A program made the translations under genes and the position numbers. Below the pieces are notes generated by a model that saw nothing but the letters and a program-made list of their open reading frames with translations, did not search any database and had not been told where the DNA came from. From Arachis hypogaea (lineage: Eukaryota > Streptophyta > Magnoliopsida > Fabales > Fabaceae): a DNA stretch of 64,000 nt. Positions 8,884 to 19,625 of the stretch are shown here, piece after piece (positions within the stretch are counted from its first letter, which is position 1; each line of letters opens with the position of its first letter). Location of the stretch: the NCBI RefSeq assembly GCF_003086295.3, contig NC_092051.1, forward strand, positions 66,527,772-66,591,771, written 5' to 3'.

Positions 8884-10463
8884 TGGTACACGAAATTGTG
8901 ATCATCAACAATGGTGCCAAAGACTTGGAGCTCTCAAATGTGAATCACACTTTGTCACAATTCCGCACAACTAACCAACAAGTGCACTGGGTCGTCCAAG
9001 TAATACCTTACATGAGTAAGGGTCGATCCCACAGAGACTGTCGGCTTGAAGCAAGCTATGGTCATCTTGTAAATCTCAGTCAGGCAGATTCAAATGGTCA
9101 TGGAAAATTGATAATTAAAGATAAATAAAACATAAAATAAAGATAGAGATAGAGATACTTATGTAATTCATTGGTAGGAATTTCAGATAAGCCTATGAAG
9201 ATGCTTTGCTCTTCCTGAACCTCTGCTTTCCTATTGCCTTCTTCCAATCATTCATACTCCTTTCCATGGCAAGCTTTATGTTGGGCATCACCGTTGTCAA
9301 TGGCTGCTTCCCGTCCTCTCAGTGAAAATGTTCTACGCACGTTGTCACCGCACGGCTAATCATCTGTCGGTTCTCGATCATGTTGGAATAGGATCCATTG
9401 ATCCTTTTGCGTCTGTCACACGCCCAACACTTGCGAGTTTGAAGCTCTTCACAGTCATCCCTTCCCAGATCCTACTCAGAATACCACAGATAAGGTTTAG
9501 ACATTCCGGATCTCAGGAATGGCCGCCAATAATTCTAGCCTATACCACGAAGGTTCTAATCTTAGATTAGAAACCCAAGAGATACACATTCAAGCTTGTT
9601 TGCATGTAGAACGGAAGTGGTTGTCAGTCACACGTTCATAGGTGAGAAAGGTGATGAGTGTCACATAATCATCACATTCATCATGTTCTTGGGTGCGAAT
9701 GAATATCTTGGAGAAGAAATAGACTTGAGTTGAGTAGAAAAACAACAGTACTTTGCATTAATTCATGACGAACAGCAGAGCTCCATACCTTAATTTATGG
9801 TGTGTAGAAACTCCACCGTTGAAAATACATAAGAACAAGGTCTAGGCATGGCCGTGAGGCCAGCCTCCAAAAGCATCTAAGATAGCATAAGACTTCTCAA
9901 AGATTTTTCCAAATACAATAGTAAAAGGTCCTATTTATAGAGAACTAGTAGCCTAGGGTTTACAGAAATAAGTAATTAATGCAGAAATCTTCTTCTGGAC
10001 CCACTTGGGGTGTGCTTGGGCTGAGCATTGAAGCTTCCATGTGTAGAGACTTTTCTTGGAGTTAAACGCCAGCTTTTGTGCAAGTTTGGGCGTTTAACTC
10101 CAGCTTTTGTGCCAGTTCTGGCGTTTTGACACCAGGATTCTTAAGCTAAATTGGAACGCCGGTTTGGGCCATCAAATCTTGGGCAAAGTATGGACTATTA
10201 TATATTACTGGAAAGCCCAGGATGTCTACTTTCCAACGCAATTGAGAGCGCGCCAATTGGGCCTCTGAATCAGATTTTTGCTCAGGTCCCTCAATTTCAG
10301 CCAGAAAATACCTGAAATCATAGAAAAACACACAAACTCATAGTAAAGTCCAGAAATGTGATTTTTATTTAAAAACTAATAAAAACATAATAAAAACTAA
10401 CTAAAATATACTTAAAACATACTAAAAACATTGCCAAAAAGCGTATAAATTATCCGCTCATCA
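8884..10463 (-). mobile_element. Solo LTR of the element 1/A/B/D family
   Basis: On the minus strand it starts TGATGAGCGGATAATTTATA (at 10463) and ends at 8884 with AATTTCGTGTACCA. It is flanked by a perfect 5-bp duplication with no internal element sequence, the mark of LTR-LTR recombination after insertion. It carries the family palindrome words near 10061-10165 and CTATAAATAGG (plus-strand 9931-9941) as TATA box. Its U5 holds one degenerate copy of LTR-end plus primer-site sequence (8905-8940). Confidence 0.92.
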
Positions 10464-10845
10464 GCATGCAGAAAGTAATTGTTGATTGTTAGATGAAAAA
10501 CAAATCTTGGAAAGCATGATTGGGGGAGAATTGAGTGAATCAACCCCATACACTTGAGTGCCTAGAGCGGATACACATCCGGCGAGGTTCGATTGCTCAA
10601 TTACATGTCTCAACCCATGGTTATCTTTTCTTGCAAGTTTGTAAAAATCTTTCAATGATTCAATCCAATTGTGGTTTGCTTCGATTGCTAATGCCTTAGC
10701 CCTTGTGCTTGCATGCGTATTCTGGGAGATTGATTTATTTTGACAAAGCTATTGCATTCATGTAAATAGGTTGCACATAGATAGACTGCATTTAGTTAGT
10801 TTGCATTGAATAAATGTTGATACCCTTTGCTTCTTTCTTGATTTT
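10464..10845 (+). other. T3 3' non-coding region, right part
   Basis: Continuation of the T3 3' region after the solo LTR. I see no ORF worth calling. Confidence 0.65.
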
Positions 10846-10882
10846 AGCATGAGGACATGCTTAGTTTAAGTGTGGGGAAATT
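10846..10882 (+). promoter_or_regulatory. T3 pre-LTR hairpin and PPT module
   Basis: AGCATG (10846-10851), loop AGGA, CATGCT (10856-10861), then TAGTTTAAGTGTGGGGAAAT abutting the LTR at 10883. Here the abutting run GTGGGGAAAT is a more ordinary purine tract than in the other families. Confidence 0.75.
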
Positions 10883-12449
10883 TGATAAACCCCGATTTTG
10901 TGGTTTATCTTGTGCTTATTTTAGTGGATTTTATCACCTTTTCCCACATTTATTCAATGAAATAGCATGGTTTTGTAATTCTCCCTTGAATTGTGCCTAA
11001 GTGTAAAAACATGCTTTTTAGGCCCTTAAATTGGTGATTTTAATTCACTTTAATCCCACTCGATGCCTTGATGTGTTTGTTAAGTGATTTCAGGTTCATA
11101 AGGCAAGTATTGGAGGGAAGAAATAAGGAGAAAAACATACAAAGTGGAGAATGCATGAGGAAACAAATGATTGGGAATGCATCAATGGGCGCGCATGCAT
11201 ACAAGGCGCGCACACACAGAAGTAATTTTTCATAGAGACGCGCACGCGTACATGCCGCATCTGCGCGGATGAAGAAACAGCCAATCGACGCGCACGCGCA
11301 CATGGCGCGTACGCGCCGATACTGGCACGTGACCCACTTAAAGGCAAAACGCTGGGGGCGATTTTTGAGCTGCCCAGGCCCAAATCCAACTTGTTTCTGA
11401 GTGTATTTCATGCAGAATTGAAGTCCAAGTAAAGGGGGAGCAATTAGTTAGTCAACATGAACCTTTAGTTAGTTTTCTAGAGAGAGAAGCTCCCTTTTCT
11501 CTCTAGAATTAGGTTAGGATTAGCTTAAATTGTCATAGATCCATGTTTAGTTCCTTGCCTTCATCTTATTTCTTTTATATTCTCTCATATCTACATCTTG
11601 ATTTTCCTAGTCGCAATATTAATTTCTCATTTTGCTTTCTTTTGTGATGATGAACTCATGTTAGATTTGGTTTACAATTAATGCAATTTGATGTTGATGT
11701 TTCTTTCATGTTGATTTTGCTTGCTATTATTGATTTCTCGCTTATGAAGTTATAGGTCTCCTTAATTTTAGCATTTTGTGATGTTTACTTTTATTGCACA
11801 TTAGGTGTTTGATATAATGTTTCCTATAGTTTTTGAGTAGTTCTCTTGACCCTTGGCCTAGGCAAAAGGGATTGAGTGATCTTGAGTCTTTGGGGTCCAT
11901 TGAATTGGTAATTTTGGAACCCTTGGGGATCAATTTGATAACCATTAACTCTAGCCTACTACTGAGTTAATTAGTAGCTAGGTTGGAACTTATGGATTGA
12001 TGTTGATCAAGCCATTTGACGTACTCAAAGCCTAGGAGTAGACATTACGTACTTAAGGCTTTAGTGAGTAGACCTAATAAGCTCGATTCTGCATGATTAT
12101 CAATGTTTGAATTGTTGACAAGGATAGTGATCTCGATTACCTAAGTCTTAGCCAAGAGTCCTTTATCTTGCTTCCTTTAATTACTTGTTTGATTTACGCA
12201 TCTTTCTTATTTACTTTCTTGCCCTCTTATTAATCAAACCCCCCTACTTTTTCATAGCCAATAATTGACCACTTCATTGCTATCCTCGTGAGACGACCTG
12301 GAGTCTAAATACTTCGGTAAATTTTCATTTGGGGTTTGTACTTGTGACAAAACCATAAATTTTTTATTGGGAGGATTGTTTGTTGGTGTAGGACTATGCT
12401 TGCAACGAGAATTCATTCATTTTCTGTGAAATTCTATACCGACACGACA
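10883..12449 (+). repeat. LTR of family T3
   Basis: Starts TGATAAACCCCGATTTTGTG right after a PPT-like tract and is followed by a tRNA-Asp primer site at 12469. The 3' boundary is uncertain: CGACA at 12445-12449 is the last CA before the primer site, but up to 12466 is possible. Both sides are T3 internal sequence, 3' end on the left and 5' end on the right. It contains a GC-rich inverted-repeat block at 11187-11319. Confidence 0.75.
11187..11319 (+). repeat. GC-rich inverted-repeat units in the T3 LTR
   Basis: Three units about 50 bp apart starting at 11187, 11237 and 11287. The third reads GACGCGCACGCGCA then a perfect 14-bp palindrome GGCGCGTACGCGCC (11304-11317). The same kind of unit recurs about eight times in T3 internal DNA (49526-50015). 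Confidence 0.8.
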
Positions 12450-12468
12450 ATTATCCTAAATAAAAAAG

Positions 12469-12486
12469 GCGCCGTTCCCGGGGATT
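12469..12486 (+). promoter_or_regulatory. T3 primer-binding site (tRNA-Asp type)
   Basis: GGCGCCGTTCCCGGGGAT is complementary to the 3' end of plant tRNA-Asp, with one difference from the TGGCGCCGTTGCCGGGGA seen in the other families. It sets the + orientation of the element to the right. Confidence 0.85.
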
Positions 12487-12604
12487 GCGATGGTGCTATG
12501 TTATTGGCTATTCTATATATTGTGAATAGCTTGATTTTTGGTTTTTTTGTTGGCTTTTTCTAGTTATAGGACTTTGTTTCCTTTGTTTCTTATTAGTTTT
12601 ATTT

Positions 12605-13291
12605 TTGTCTTCTCTTATCACCATGATTTCTCATCACTTTGGCTATGAGTGTGGTTCAAACTATGTTGTAGGAAATGGAAGCTTCAATGAGGATGTGCAT
12701 CAAGGATTTGGAAATCAAGGATGGGAGGAACCTCAAGCTTATGAACAACTTTCTTGGCAACAACCCCCTCGGAACTCTTATGGGTATAATCCTACTCCTA
12801 ATGCATACCAATCCAATGTGTGTGATGACCCTTATTGTGATTGTCAACCACAACCACCACATGCATATGAACCCCCTCCTCGACATAGCTCTCCACCTTA
12901 CTCACAAGCCTACAACCACCATTTACCTCCATATGACCCCAACCCATACCCACCATACCAACCACCATATGAACCATATCTAGGACCACCACCATTCTAA
13001 TACCAATACTCCCATGAACCACAAAGTCCATACACACTACCTCAAGAATTTCACCAATATAAACCACCTTCCAATTACAACAACCTTCCCTCAAACAATG
13101 AACCTTCTCTTCCACCATCACCTCCCGAAGAAGCCCCCATGCTGGAATTGAGAGATCTTGAATCTCATATTTTAAGGCAACAAGGGAGGATGAAAAAAAG
13201 TTTGCGGAGTTAAGATAAAAAATTGCTATCATGGTAGAAGCCATTAGCAACATGGTCTCATCCCGCCTAAGCCTATGCGATCAAGGCACCC
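12605..13291 (+). pseudogene. T3 ORF1, 5' section (Y/P-rich), split by element D
   Basis: ATG at 12605 (MSSLITMISHHFGYECGSNY). The product is rich in tyrosine, proline and histidine (PPHAYEPPPRHSSPPYSQAY), with a stop at 12998-13000, after which the frame continues with further Y/P-rich sequence and then frameshifts near 13197 into a segment reading IMVEAISNMVSSRLSLCDQG. D is inserted at 13292. The ORF resumes at 47937; the two flanks join in one frame once the 5-bp duplication is counted once. It occupies the Gag position of the element but has no recognisable Gag core, protease or RT. The function is unknown. Confidence 0.6.
13287..13291. repeat. Target-site duplication CACCC of element D
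   Basis: CACCC at 13287-13291 left of D and CACCC at 47932-47936 right of D. Confidence 0.93.
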
Positions 13292-14832
13292 TGGTGCACG
13301 AAATTGTGATTCACACTTTTCATAACTCCGCACAACTAACCAGGAAATGCACTGGGTCGTCCAAGTAATACCTTACGTGAGTAAGGGTCGATCCCACGGA
13401 GATTGTTGGCTTGAAGAAATCTATGGTTACCTTGCAAATCTTAGTCAGGAGATTAATTATGATTATCACTTTGAATTGCGAAAAATAAAAGAGCATGAAA
13501 TAAAACTTGTTATGCAGTAATGGAGAATATGTTAGAGTTTTGGAGATGCTTTGTCTTCTGAATCTCTGCTTTCCCCCTATCTTCTTCTTCACGCACGCAA
13601 GGTTCCTCCTATGGAAAGCTGTGTGTTGGTGGATCACCGTTGTCAATGGCTACTATCCGTCCTCTCAGTGAAAATGGTCCAGGTGTGCTATCACCACACG
13701 GCTAATAATCTATCGGTTCTCACTCATGCTGGAATAGGATCCATTGATCCTTTTGCGTCTGTCACTACGCCCAACCCTTGTGAGTTTGAAGCTCGTCACA
13801 GTCATTCAATCCCTGAATCCTACTCGGAATACCACAAACAAGGTTTAGACTTTCCGGATTCTCAAGAATGCTGCCAATGGATTCTAGCTTATACCACGAA
13901 GATTCTGATTAAAGAATCCAAGAGATACTCATTCAATCAAAGGTAGAACGGGAGTGGTTGTCAGGCACGCGTTCATAGATTGAGAATGGTGATGAGTGTC
14001 ACAGATCATCACATTCATCATATTGAAGTGCGAATGAACATCTTAGATAGAAACAAGCGTGTTTGAATAGAAAACAGAAATAATTGCATTAATTCATCGA
14101 GACACAGCAGAGCTCCTCACTTCCAATAATGGAGTTTAAAGACTCATGCCGTTAGAGAGTACAAAGTTCAGATCTAAAAATGTCATGAGGTACAAAATAA
14201 ATCTCTAAAAGTTGTTTAAATACTAAACTAGTAACGTAGGTTTACAGAAAATGAGTAAACTAAGATAGATAGTGCAGAAATCCACTTCTGGGGCCCACTT
14301 GGTGTGTTCTGGGGCTGAGACTTGAGCTTTACACGTGCCTAGGCTGTTTCTAGAGTTAAACGCCAGGTTGTAACCTGTTTCTGGCGTTTAACTCCAACTT
14401 GTAACCTGTTTCTGGCGTTTAACGCCAGAATGCAACATGGAACTGGCGTTGAACGCCAGTTTACGTCATCTATCTTTGGTAAAAGTATGAACTATTATAT
14501 ATTGCTGGAAAGCCCTGGATGTCTACTTTCAAACGCAATTGAGAGCGTGGCAATTGGAATCCTGCAGCTCCAAAAAATCCATTCCGAGTGCAGGGAGGTC
14601 AGAATCCAACAGCATGAGCAGTCCTTTTTCAGCCTGAATCAGATTTTTGCTCAGCTCCCTCAATTTCAGCCAGAAATTACATGAAATTACAGAAAAACAC
14701 ACAAACTCATAGTAAAGTCTAGAAATGTGATTTTTATTTAAAAATTAATAAAAATATAATAAAAAGTGACTAAAACATATTAAAAACTACCTAAAAACAA
14801 TGCCAAAGAGTGTATAAATTATCCGCTCATCA
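13292..14832 (-). repeat. 3' LTR of element D
   Basis: 1541 bp. On the minus strand it starts TGATGAGCGGATAATTTATA (14832) and ends AATTTCGTGCACCA (13292). Palindrome words occur at about 14353-14461. Its U5 lacks the extra primer-site copies found in the element 1 and solo LTRs. Its partner is 46389-47931. Confidence 0.92.
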
Positions 14833-14869
14833 CAACACCAAACTTAAATTGTTGCTTGTCCCCAAGCAA
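14833..14869 (-). promoter_or_regulatory. D pre-LTR hairpin and PPT module
   Basis: On the minus strand TTGCTTG, loop GGGA, CAAGCAA (plus 14852-14869) followed by CAATTTAAGTTTGGTGTTG and the LTR. The closing pair is G-C here where element 1 has G-T. Confidence 0.75.
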
Positions 14870-15977
14870 CTAAAAACAAAGTAGGATAAAAAAAGAGAAT
14901 ATACAATGAATTCCAAAAATATCTATGAAGATCAGTCTTAATTAGATGAGCGGGGCAATTAGCTTTTTGCTTCTGAACAATTTTGGCATCTCACTTTGTC
15001 CTTTGAAGTTCAGAATGATTGGTATCTATAGGAACTCAGAATTCAGATAATGTTATTGATTCTCCTAGTTCAGTATGTTGATTCTTGAACACAGCTACTT
15101 TATGAGTCTTGGTCGTGGCCTTAAGCACTCTGTTTTCTAGTATTACCACCGGATACATACATGCCACAGACACATAACTGGGTGAACCTTTTCAGATTGT
15201 GACTCAGCTTTGCTAAAGTCCCCAATTAGAGGTGTCCAGGGTTCTTAAGCACACTCTGTTTTTGCTTTGGACCTCGACTTTAACCGCTCAGTCTCAAGTT
15301 TTCACTTGACACCTTCACGCCACAAGCACATGGTTAGGGACAGCTTGGTTTAGCCGCTTAGGCCAGGATTTTATTCTCTAGGCCCTCCTATCCACTGATG
15401 CTCAAAGCCTTGGATCCTTTTTATTACCCTTGCCTTTTGGTTTTAAGGGCTATTGGCTTTTTTGCTCTTGCCTTTTGGTTTAAAGAGCTTTTGGCTTTTT
15501 CTGCTTGCTTTTTCTTTTTCTTGCTCTGTTTTTTTTTGCATTTTTTTCTGCAAGCTTTGTTCTTCACTGCTTTTTCTTGCTTCAAGAATCATTTTTATGA
15601 TTTTTCAGATTATCAAATAACATTTCTCCTTTTTCATCATTCTTTCAAGAGCCAACAATTTTAACATTTATAAACAACAAATTCAAAAGACATATGCACT
15701 GTTCAAGCATTCATTCAGAAAACAAATTTGAAAGGTGATGGATTCACTCAAAATAATAAAACTATTTTAAAATTGGAAATTCATGTACTTCTTTTTCTTT
15801 TTCAGAAAATATTTTTCATTTAAGAAAGGTGATGGATTCATAGGACATTCATATCTTTAAGACATAGACACTTAGATACTAGTGATCATGTAATAAGACC
15901 CAAACATAAATAAACATAAAACATAGTAAACGAAAAACAGAGAAATAAGAACAAGGAGATTAAGGAACGGGTCCACC
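14870..15977 (-). other. 3' non-coding region of element D
   Basis: Homologous to 4479-5533 of element 1. It has long T-rich runs on the plus strand near 15510-15560. No ORF is supported. Confidence 0.75.
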
Positions 15978-16211
15978 TTAGTGAGGGTGGCGTCTTCCTC
16001 TTCTTGAAGAACCAATGGTGCTCTTGAGCTCCTCTATGTCTCTTCCTTGTCTGTGTTGCTCCTTCCTCATAGCTCTTTGATCTGCTGTCAAATGCTCTAC
16101 CACTAAACTATGGACCCTTGAGATGAACCTCTCCATATCTCATGACTCAGGGGTGGAAGCAACTGCCTTCCTTTTCCTCTTTCTAGAGGTTTTTCTAGCC
16201 TTAGGTGCCAT
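15978..16211 (-). pseudogene. env-position ORF of D, internally deleted
   Basis: The ATG at 16211 (minus) gives MAPKARKTSRKRKRKAVAST, a stop, then DMERFIS, after which the sequence jumps to the C-terminal part (MRKEQHRQGRDIEELK ... SSRRGRRHPH) and a TAA at 15978-15980. The roughly 300-residue core present in element 1 and B is missing, so only the two ends remain. Confidence 0.8.
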
Positions 16212-16249
16212 AAATGGTTATGGAAAAACAAAAAGCAATGTTTTTTTCC

Positions 16250-16287
16250 CACACCAAACTTAAAAGGTTTGCTCGTCCTCGAGCAAA
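16250..16287 (-). other. D hairpin module before the env remnant
   Basis: On the minus strand TTTGCTCG, loop AGGA, CGAGCAAA (plus 16268-16287): an 8-bp perfect stem followed by CCTTTTAAGTTTGGTGTGG. It matches the module at 3256-3290. Confidence 0.8.
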
Positions 16288-16479
16288 AGAAGATAGAAGG
16301 GAGTAGAAGGAGAAGTGGAGGAGAAGGAGGTGTGTGAATGGGTGTGTATGTGAGGGGAATGGTTTGAATTGGAATGGTGAGGTAGGTGGGGATCCTGTGG
16401 GGTCCACAGATCCTGAGGGGTCAAGGACTTAGCATCCCTGCTCCATTGAGGCATGCAAAACGTCCTTAGTGTGCAATCC

Positions 16480-16640
16480 TGGCGTTTAACACCAAACTGC
16501 TACTTGTTTCTGGCGTTAAACGCCAGCTTTTCCCCTTTCTTGGCGTTGAACGCCAACTTGGTGCTTATTTCTGGTGTTTAACGCCAGCTTGATACTTCTT
16601 TCTGGCGTTAAATGCCAATCTGATGCTTCTTACTAGCATT
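16480..16640 (-). repeat. Post-pol palindrome block of D
   Basis: About six units of 30-33 bp such as TCTGGCGTTAAACGCCAG and TTGGCGTTGAACGCCAA. Same location as 2543-2716 and 62248-62455. Confidence 0.85.
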
Positions 16641-16788
16641 TAAATGCTAGTAAGCTCTTCCTCCAGGGTGAGCTGTTTTAATGCTGTTTTTGACTTTGCT
16701 TTGATTTCTGTGACTCCACATGATCATCATCCTAAAGAAAACATAAAATAAAAATGGAAAACAGAAAATTAACATAGATAAGTAAAAA

Positions 16789-16812
16789 TTGGGTTACCTC
16801 TCAATAAGCGCT
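16789..16812 (-). other. Post-pol hairpin of D, degenerate
   Basis: On the minus strand GCGCTTATTGAGAGGTAACC then CAA. Stem TTGAG/CCCAA has a mismatch and the loop is AGGTAA. It lies 32 bp after the polyprotein stop. Confidence 0.65.
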
Positions 16813-16843
16813 TCTTTATTGTCAATAGCTTGACAGTGAGCTC

Positions 16844-19302
16844 TCATGGAGCCTCACAGATAATCAGAGCAGGGTTAGGGCCTCTCAACACCAAACTTAG
16901 AGTTTGGTTGTGGCCTCCCAACACCAAACTTAGAGTTTGAATGTGAGGTTTTGTTTGACTCTGTATTGAGAGAAGCTTTTCATGCTTCCTCTCCATGGTT
17001 ACAGAAGGAGAACCTTGTGTCTTATAGTTTGCAATGTCTACAAACCACAGAGCTTCCTGAGTAGCAAACAATTGCTCATCTGGAAAGGTTTCAGATATCT
17101 CAGTAGGAGGGAGGGATGCTCCTGCTACTGGTTCTATCCGGGACAAGTGATCAGCTACTTGATTCTCTGTCCCTTTTCTGTCTCTTATTTCTATATCAAA
17201 CTCTTGCAGAAGCAACACCCATCTTATAAGCCTGGGCTTTAAATCCTGCTTTGTGAGTAGATATTTAAGAGCAGCATGGTCAGTGTACACAATCACTTTT
17301 GATCCTACTAAGTATGATCTAAACTTGTCAATGGCATAAACCACTGCAAGCAGCTCTTTTTCTGTGGTTGTGTAATTTTTCTGGGCATCATTTAAAACAT
17401 GGCTAGCATAATAAATGACATGCAGAAGCTTGTTATGCCTCTGTCCCAATACTGCACTAATGGCATGGTCACTGGCATCACACATTAGTTCCAAAGGTAA
17501 TGTCCAATCTGGTGCAGAAATAACTGGTGCTGTGACCAGCTTAGCTTTCAGGGTTTCAAACGCCTGCAGACACTCTGTGTCAAACACAAATGGCGTGTCA
17601 ACAGCTAGCAGATTGCTCAGAGGTTTTGTGATTTTTGAAAAATCCTTTATGAACCTCCTATAGAATCATGCATGCCCCAGAAAGCTTCTGCTTGCCTTAA
17701 CATTGGTGGGTGGTGGTAATTTTTCAATTACCTCTACCTTAGCTTGATCCACCTCTATTCCCTTGTTCGAAATTTTATGCCCAAGGACAATTCCTTCAGT
17801 CACCATAAAGTGACATTTTTCCCAATTTAGAACCAGGTTAGTCTCTTGGCATCTTTTCAGAACAAGTGCTAGCTGGTTAAGACAGGAGCTAAATAAGTCT
17901 CCAAATACTGAGAAGTCATCCATGAAGACTTCCAGAAATTTCTCTACCATATTAGAGAAGATAGAGAGCATGCACCTTTGAAAGGTTGCAGGTGCATTGC
18001 ACAGACCAAAAGGCATTCTTTTGTATGCAAATACTCCAGATGGACATGTGAATGCTGTTTTCTCTTGGTCCTGAGGATCTACTGCAATTTCGTTGTAACC
18101 TGAATAACCATCCAAAAAGCAGTAGTATTCATGACCTGCTAGTCTTTCTAGCATCTGGTCTATGAATGGTAAAGGCAAGTGATCCTTCCTGGTGGCTGTA
18201 TTGAGCCTTCTGTAGTCAATACACATACACCACCCTGTAACTGTTCTTGTAGGAACCAGTTCATTTTTTTCATTATGAACCACTGTCATACCTCCTTTCT
18301 TAAGGACAACAAGGACAAGACTCACCCAGGGGCTATCAAAAATAGGATAAATAATCCCAGCCTCTAGTAACTTAGTGACCTCTTTCTGTACCACCTCCTT
18401 CATGGCGGGATTTAGCCGCCTCTGTGGTTGAACCACTGGCTTAGCATCATCCTCCAATAGGATCTTGTGCATGCATCTGACTGGGCTAATGCCCTTAAGA
18501 TCACTTATGGACCACCCAAGAGCTGTCTTGTGTGTCCTTAGCACCTGAATTAGTGCTTTCTCTTCCTGTGGCTCTAAAGCAGAGCTTATGATTACAGGAA
18601 AAGTGTCACCTTCTCCCAGAAATGCATATTTCAGGGATGGTGGTAGTAGTTTGAGCTTGGGTTTAGGAGGTTTCTCCTCTTCCTGAGGAGTTTTCAGAGG
18701 TTCTTTTATTTCCTCTGGTTCTCCAGATCAGGCTGAACATCTTTAAAAATGTCCTCTAGCTCTGATTCAATACCCTCAGTCATATTGACTTCTTCCACTA
18801 GGGAGTCAATAATATCAACACTCAGGTAGTTTTCTGATGTGTTTGGACATTGCATAGCTTTGAAAATATTCAACATAAACTCATCCTCATTGACTCTCAG
18901 GGTTATCTCCCCTTTTTGGACGTCAATGAGGGTTCATCCAGTTGCTAGGAATTGTCTTCCTAGAATGAGAGTTGCACTCTTGTGCTCCTCTATTTTCAGC
19001 ATTACAAAGTCAGTAGGGAAGGCAAATGGCCTAACCTTGTCAATCATGTCCTCAATTATGCCTGATGGGTATTTAATGGAGCCATCAGCAAGTTGAAGAC
19101 AGATCTGGGTTGGTTTGACCTCTTCAGTCAAGCCAAGCTTTCTGATAGTGGATGTAGGGATTAGGTTGATGCTTGCCCCAAGATCACATAAAGCTGTCTT
19201 GGTGCAATTACCCTCTAATATGCATGGTATCATAAAGCTCCCGGGATCTTTAAGCTTTTCTGGGAAGCTTTTCAGAATGATTGCACTGCATTCTTCAGTG
19301 AG
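16844..19302 (-). pseudogene. pol: D protease-RT-RNase H, 3' section, integrase lost
   Basis: From 19302 downward: end of protease with [12 protein letters not shown] and ILGRQFLA, a frame change between 18934 and 18544, then RT with [35 protein letters not shown] and the catalytic FMDD, then TGA at 17666-17668, then RNase H with [19 protein letters not shown] and [11 protein letters not shown]. At ADIANYK-type sequence, where the integrase zinc finger should begin, the frame enters [18 protein letters not shown] and SLVL repeats and stops at 16844. RT and RNase H active-site residues are kept, but the missing integrase, one stop and the frameshifts make it inactive. Confidence 0.9.
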
Positions 19303-19307
19303 GAGAA
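19303..19307. repeat. Target-site duplication GAGAA of element F
   Basis: GAGAA at 19303-19307 left of the first F LTR and at 43202-43206 right of the last F LTR. Counting it once makes D's protease frame contiguous across F, matching the homologous codons of B near 58480. Confidence 0.95.
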
Positions 19308-19625
19308 TGATGCCAAGGCATCATAGGCTAGTTTCACTAGCATTTTTCTGTTAGTTTTAGTTGTTTGATGCATTTTCTTGAGCTTAAAGTAACCAAAAAT
19401 GGTTAAATGAAGAACAAAGTAATGAACCATCCAAACAATATGATTTTGATGCAAATTCCATGAGTTTTAGTTATATTACTTAAATGCTATGAATGAAAGA
19501 TTTCTCATGAAATTTTGCAAGACTTTGATGCAATTGTTTGGATGATTTCAGGGAAGAAGAGGCTAAGCAAGGAAGCAACAAAATCAATAAAGGAAGCTTG
19601 AATATCACATGTGGAGTTTAAGTTC

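Noticed and set aside
12656..13253. Minus-strand and second plus-frame ORFs over T3 ORF1
   Set aside because: Shadows of the Y/P/H-rich ORF1; repetitive V/M/H products without domain.
15398..15664. Plus-strand ORF with hydrophobic F/L-rich product, like a membrane protein
   Set aside because: Translation of the T-rich 3' non-coding region of D; the equivalent region of element 1 (minus 4692-4961) gives a similar artefact.
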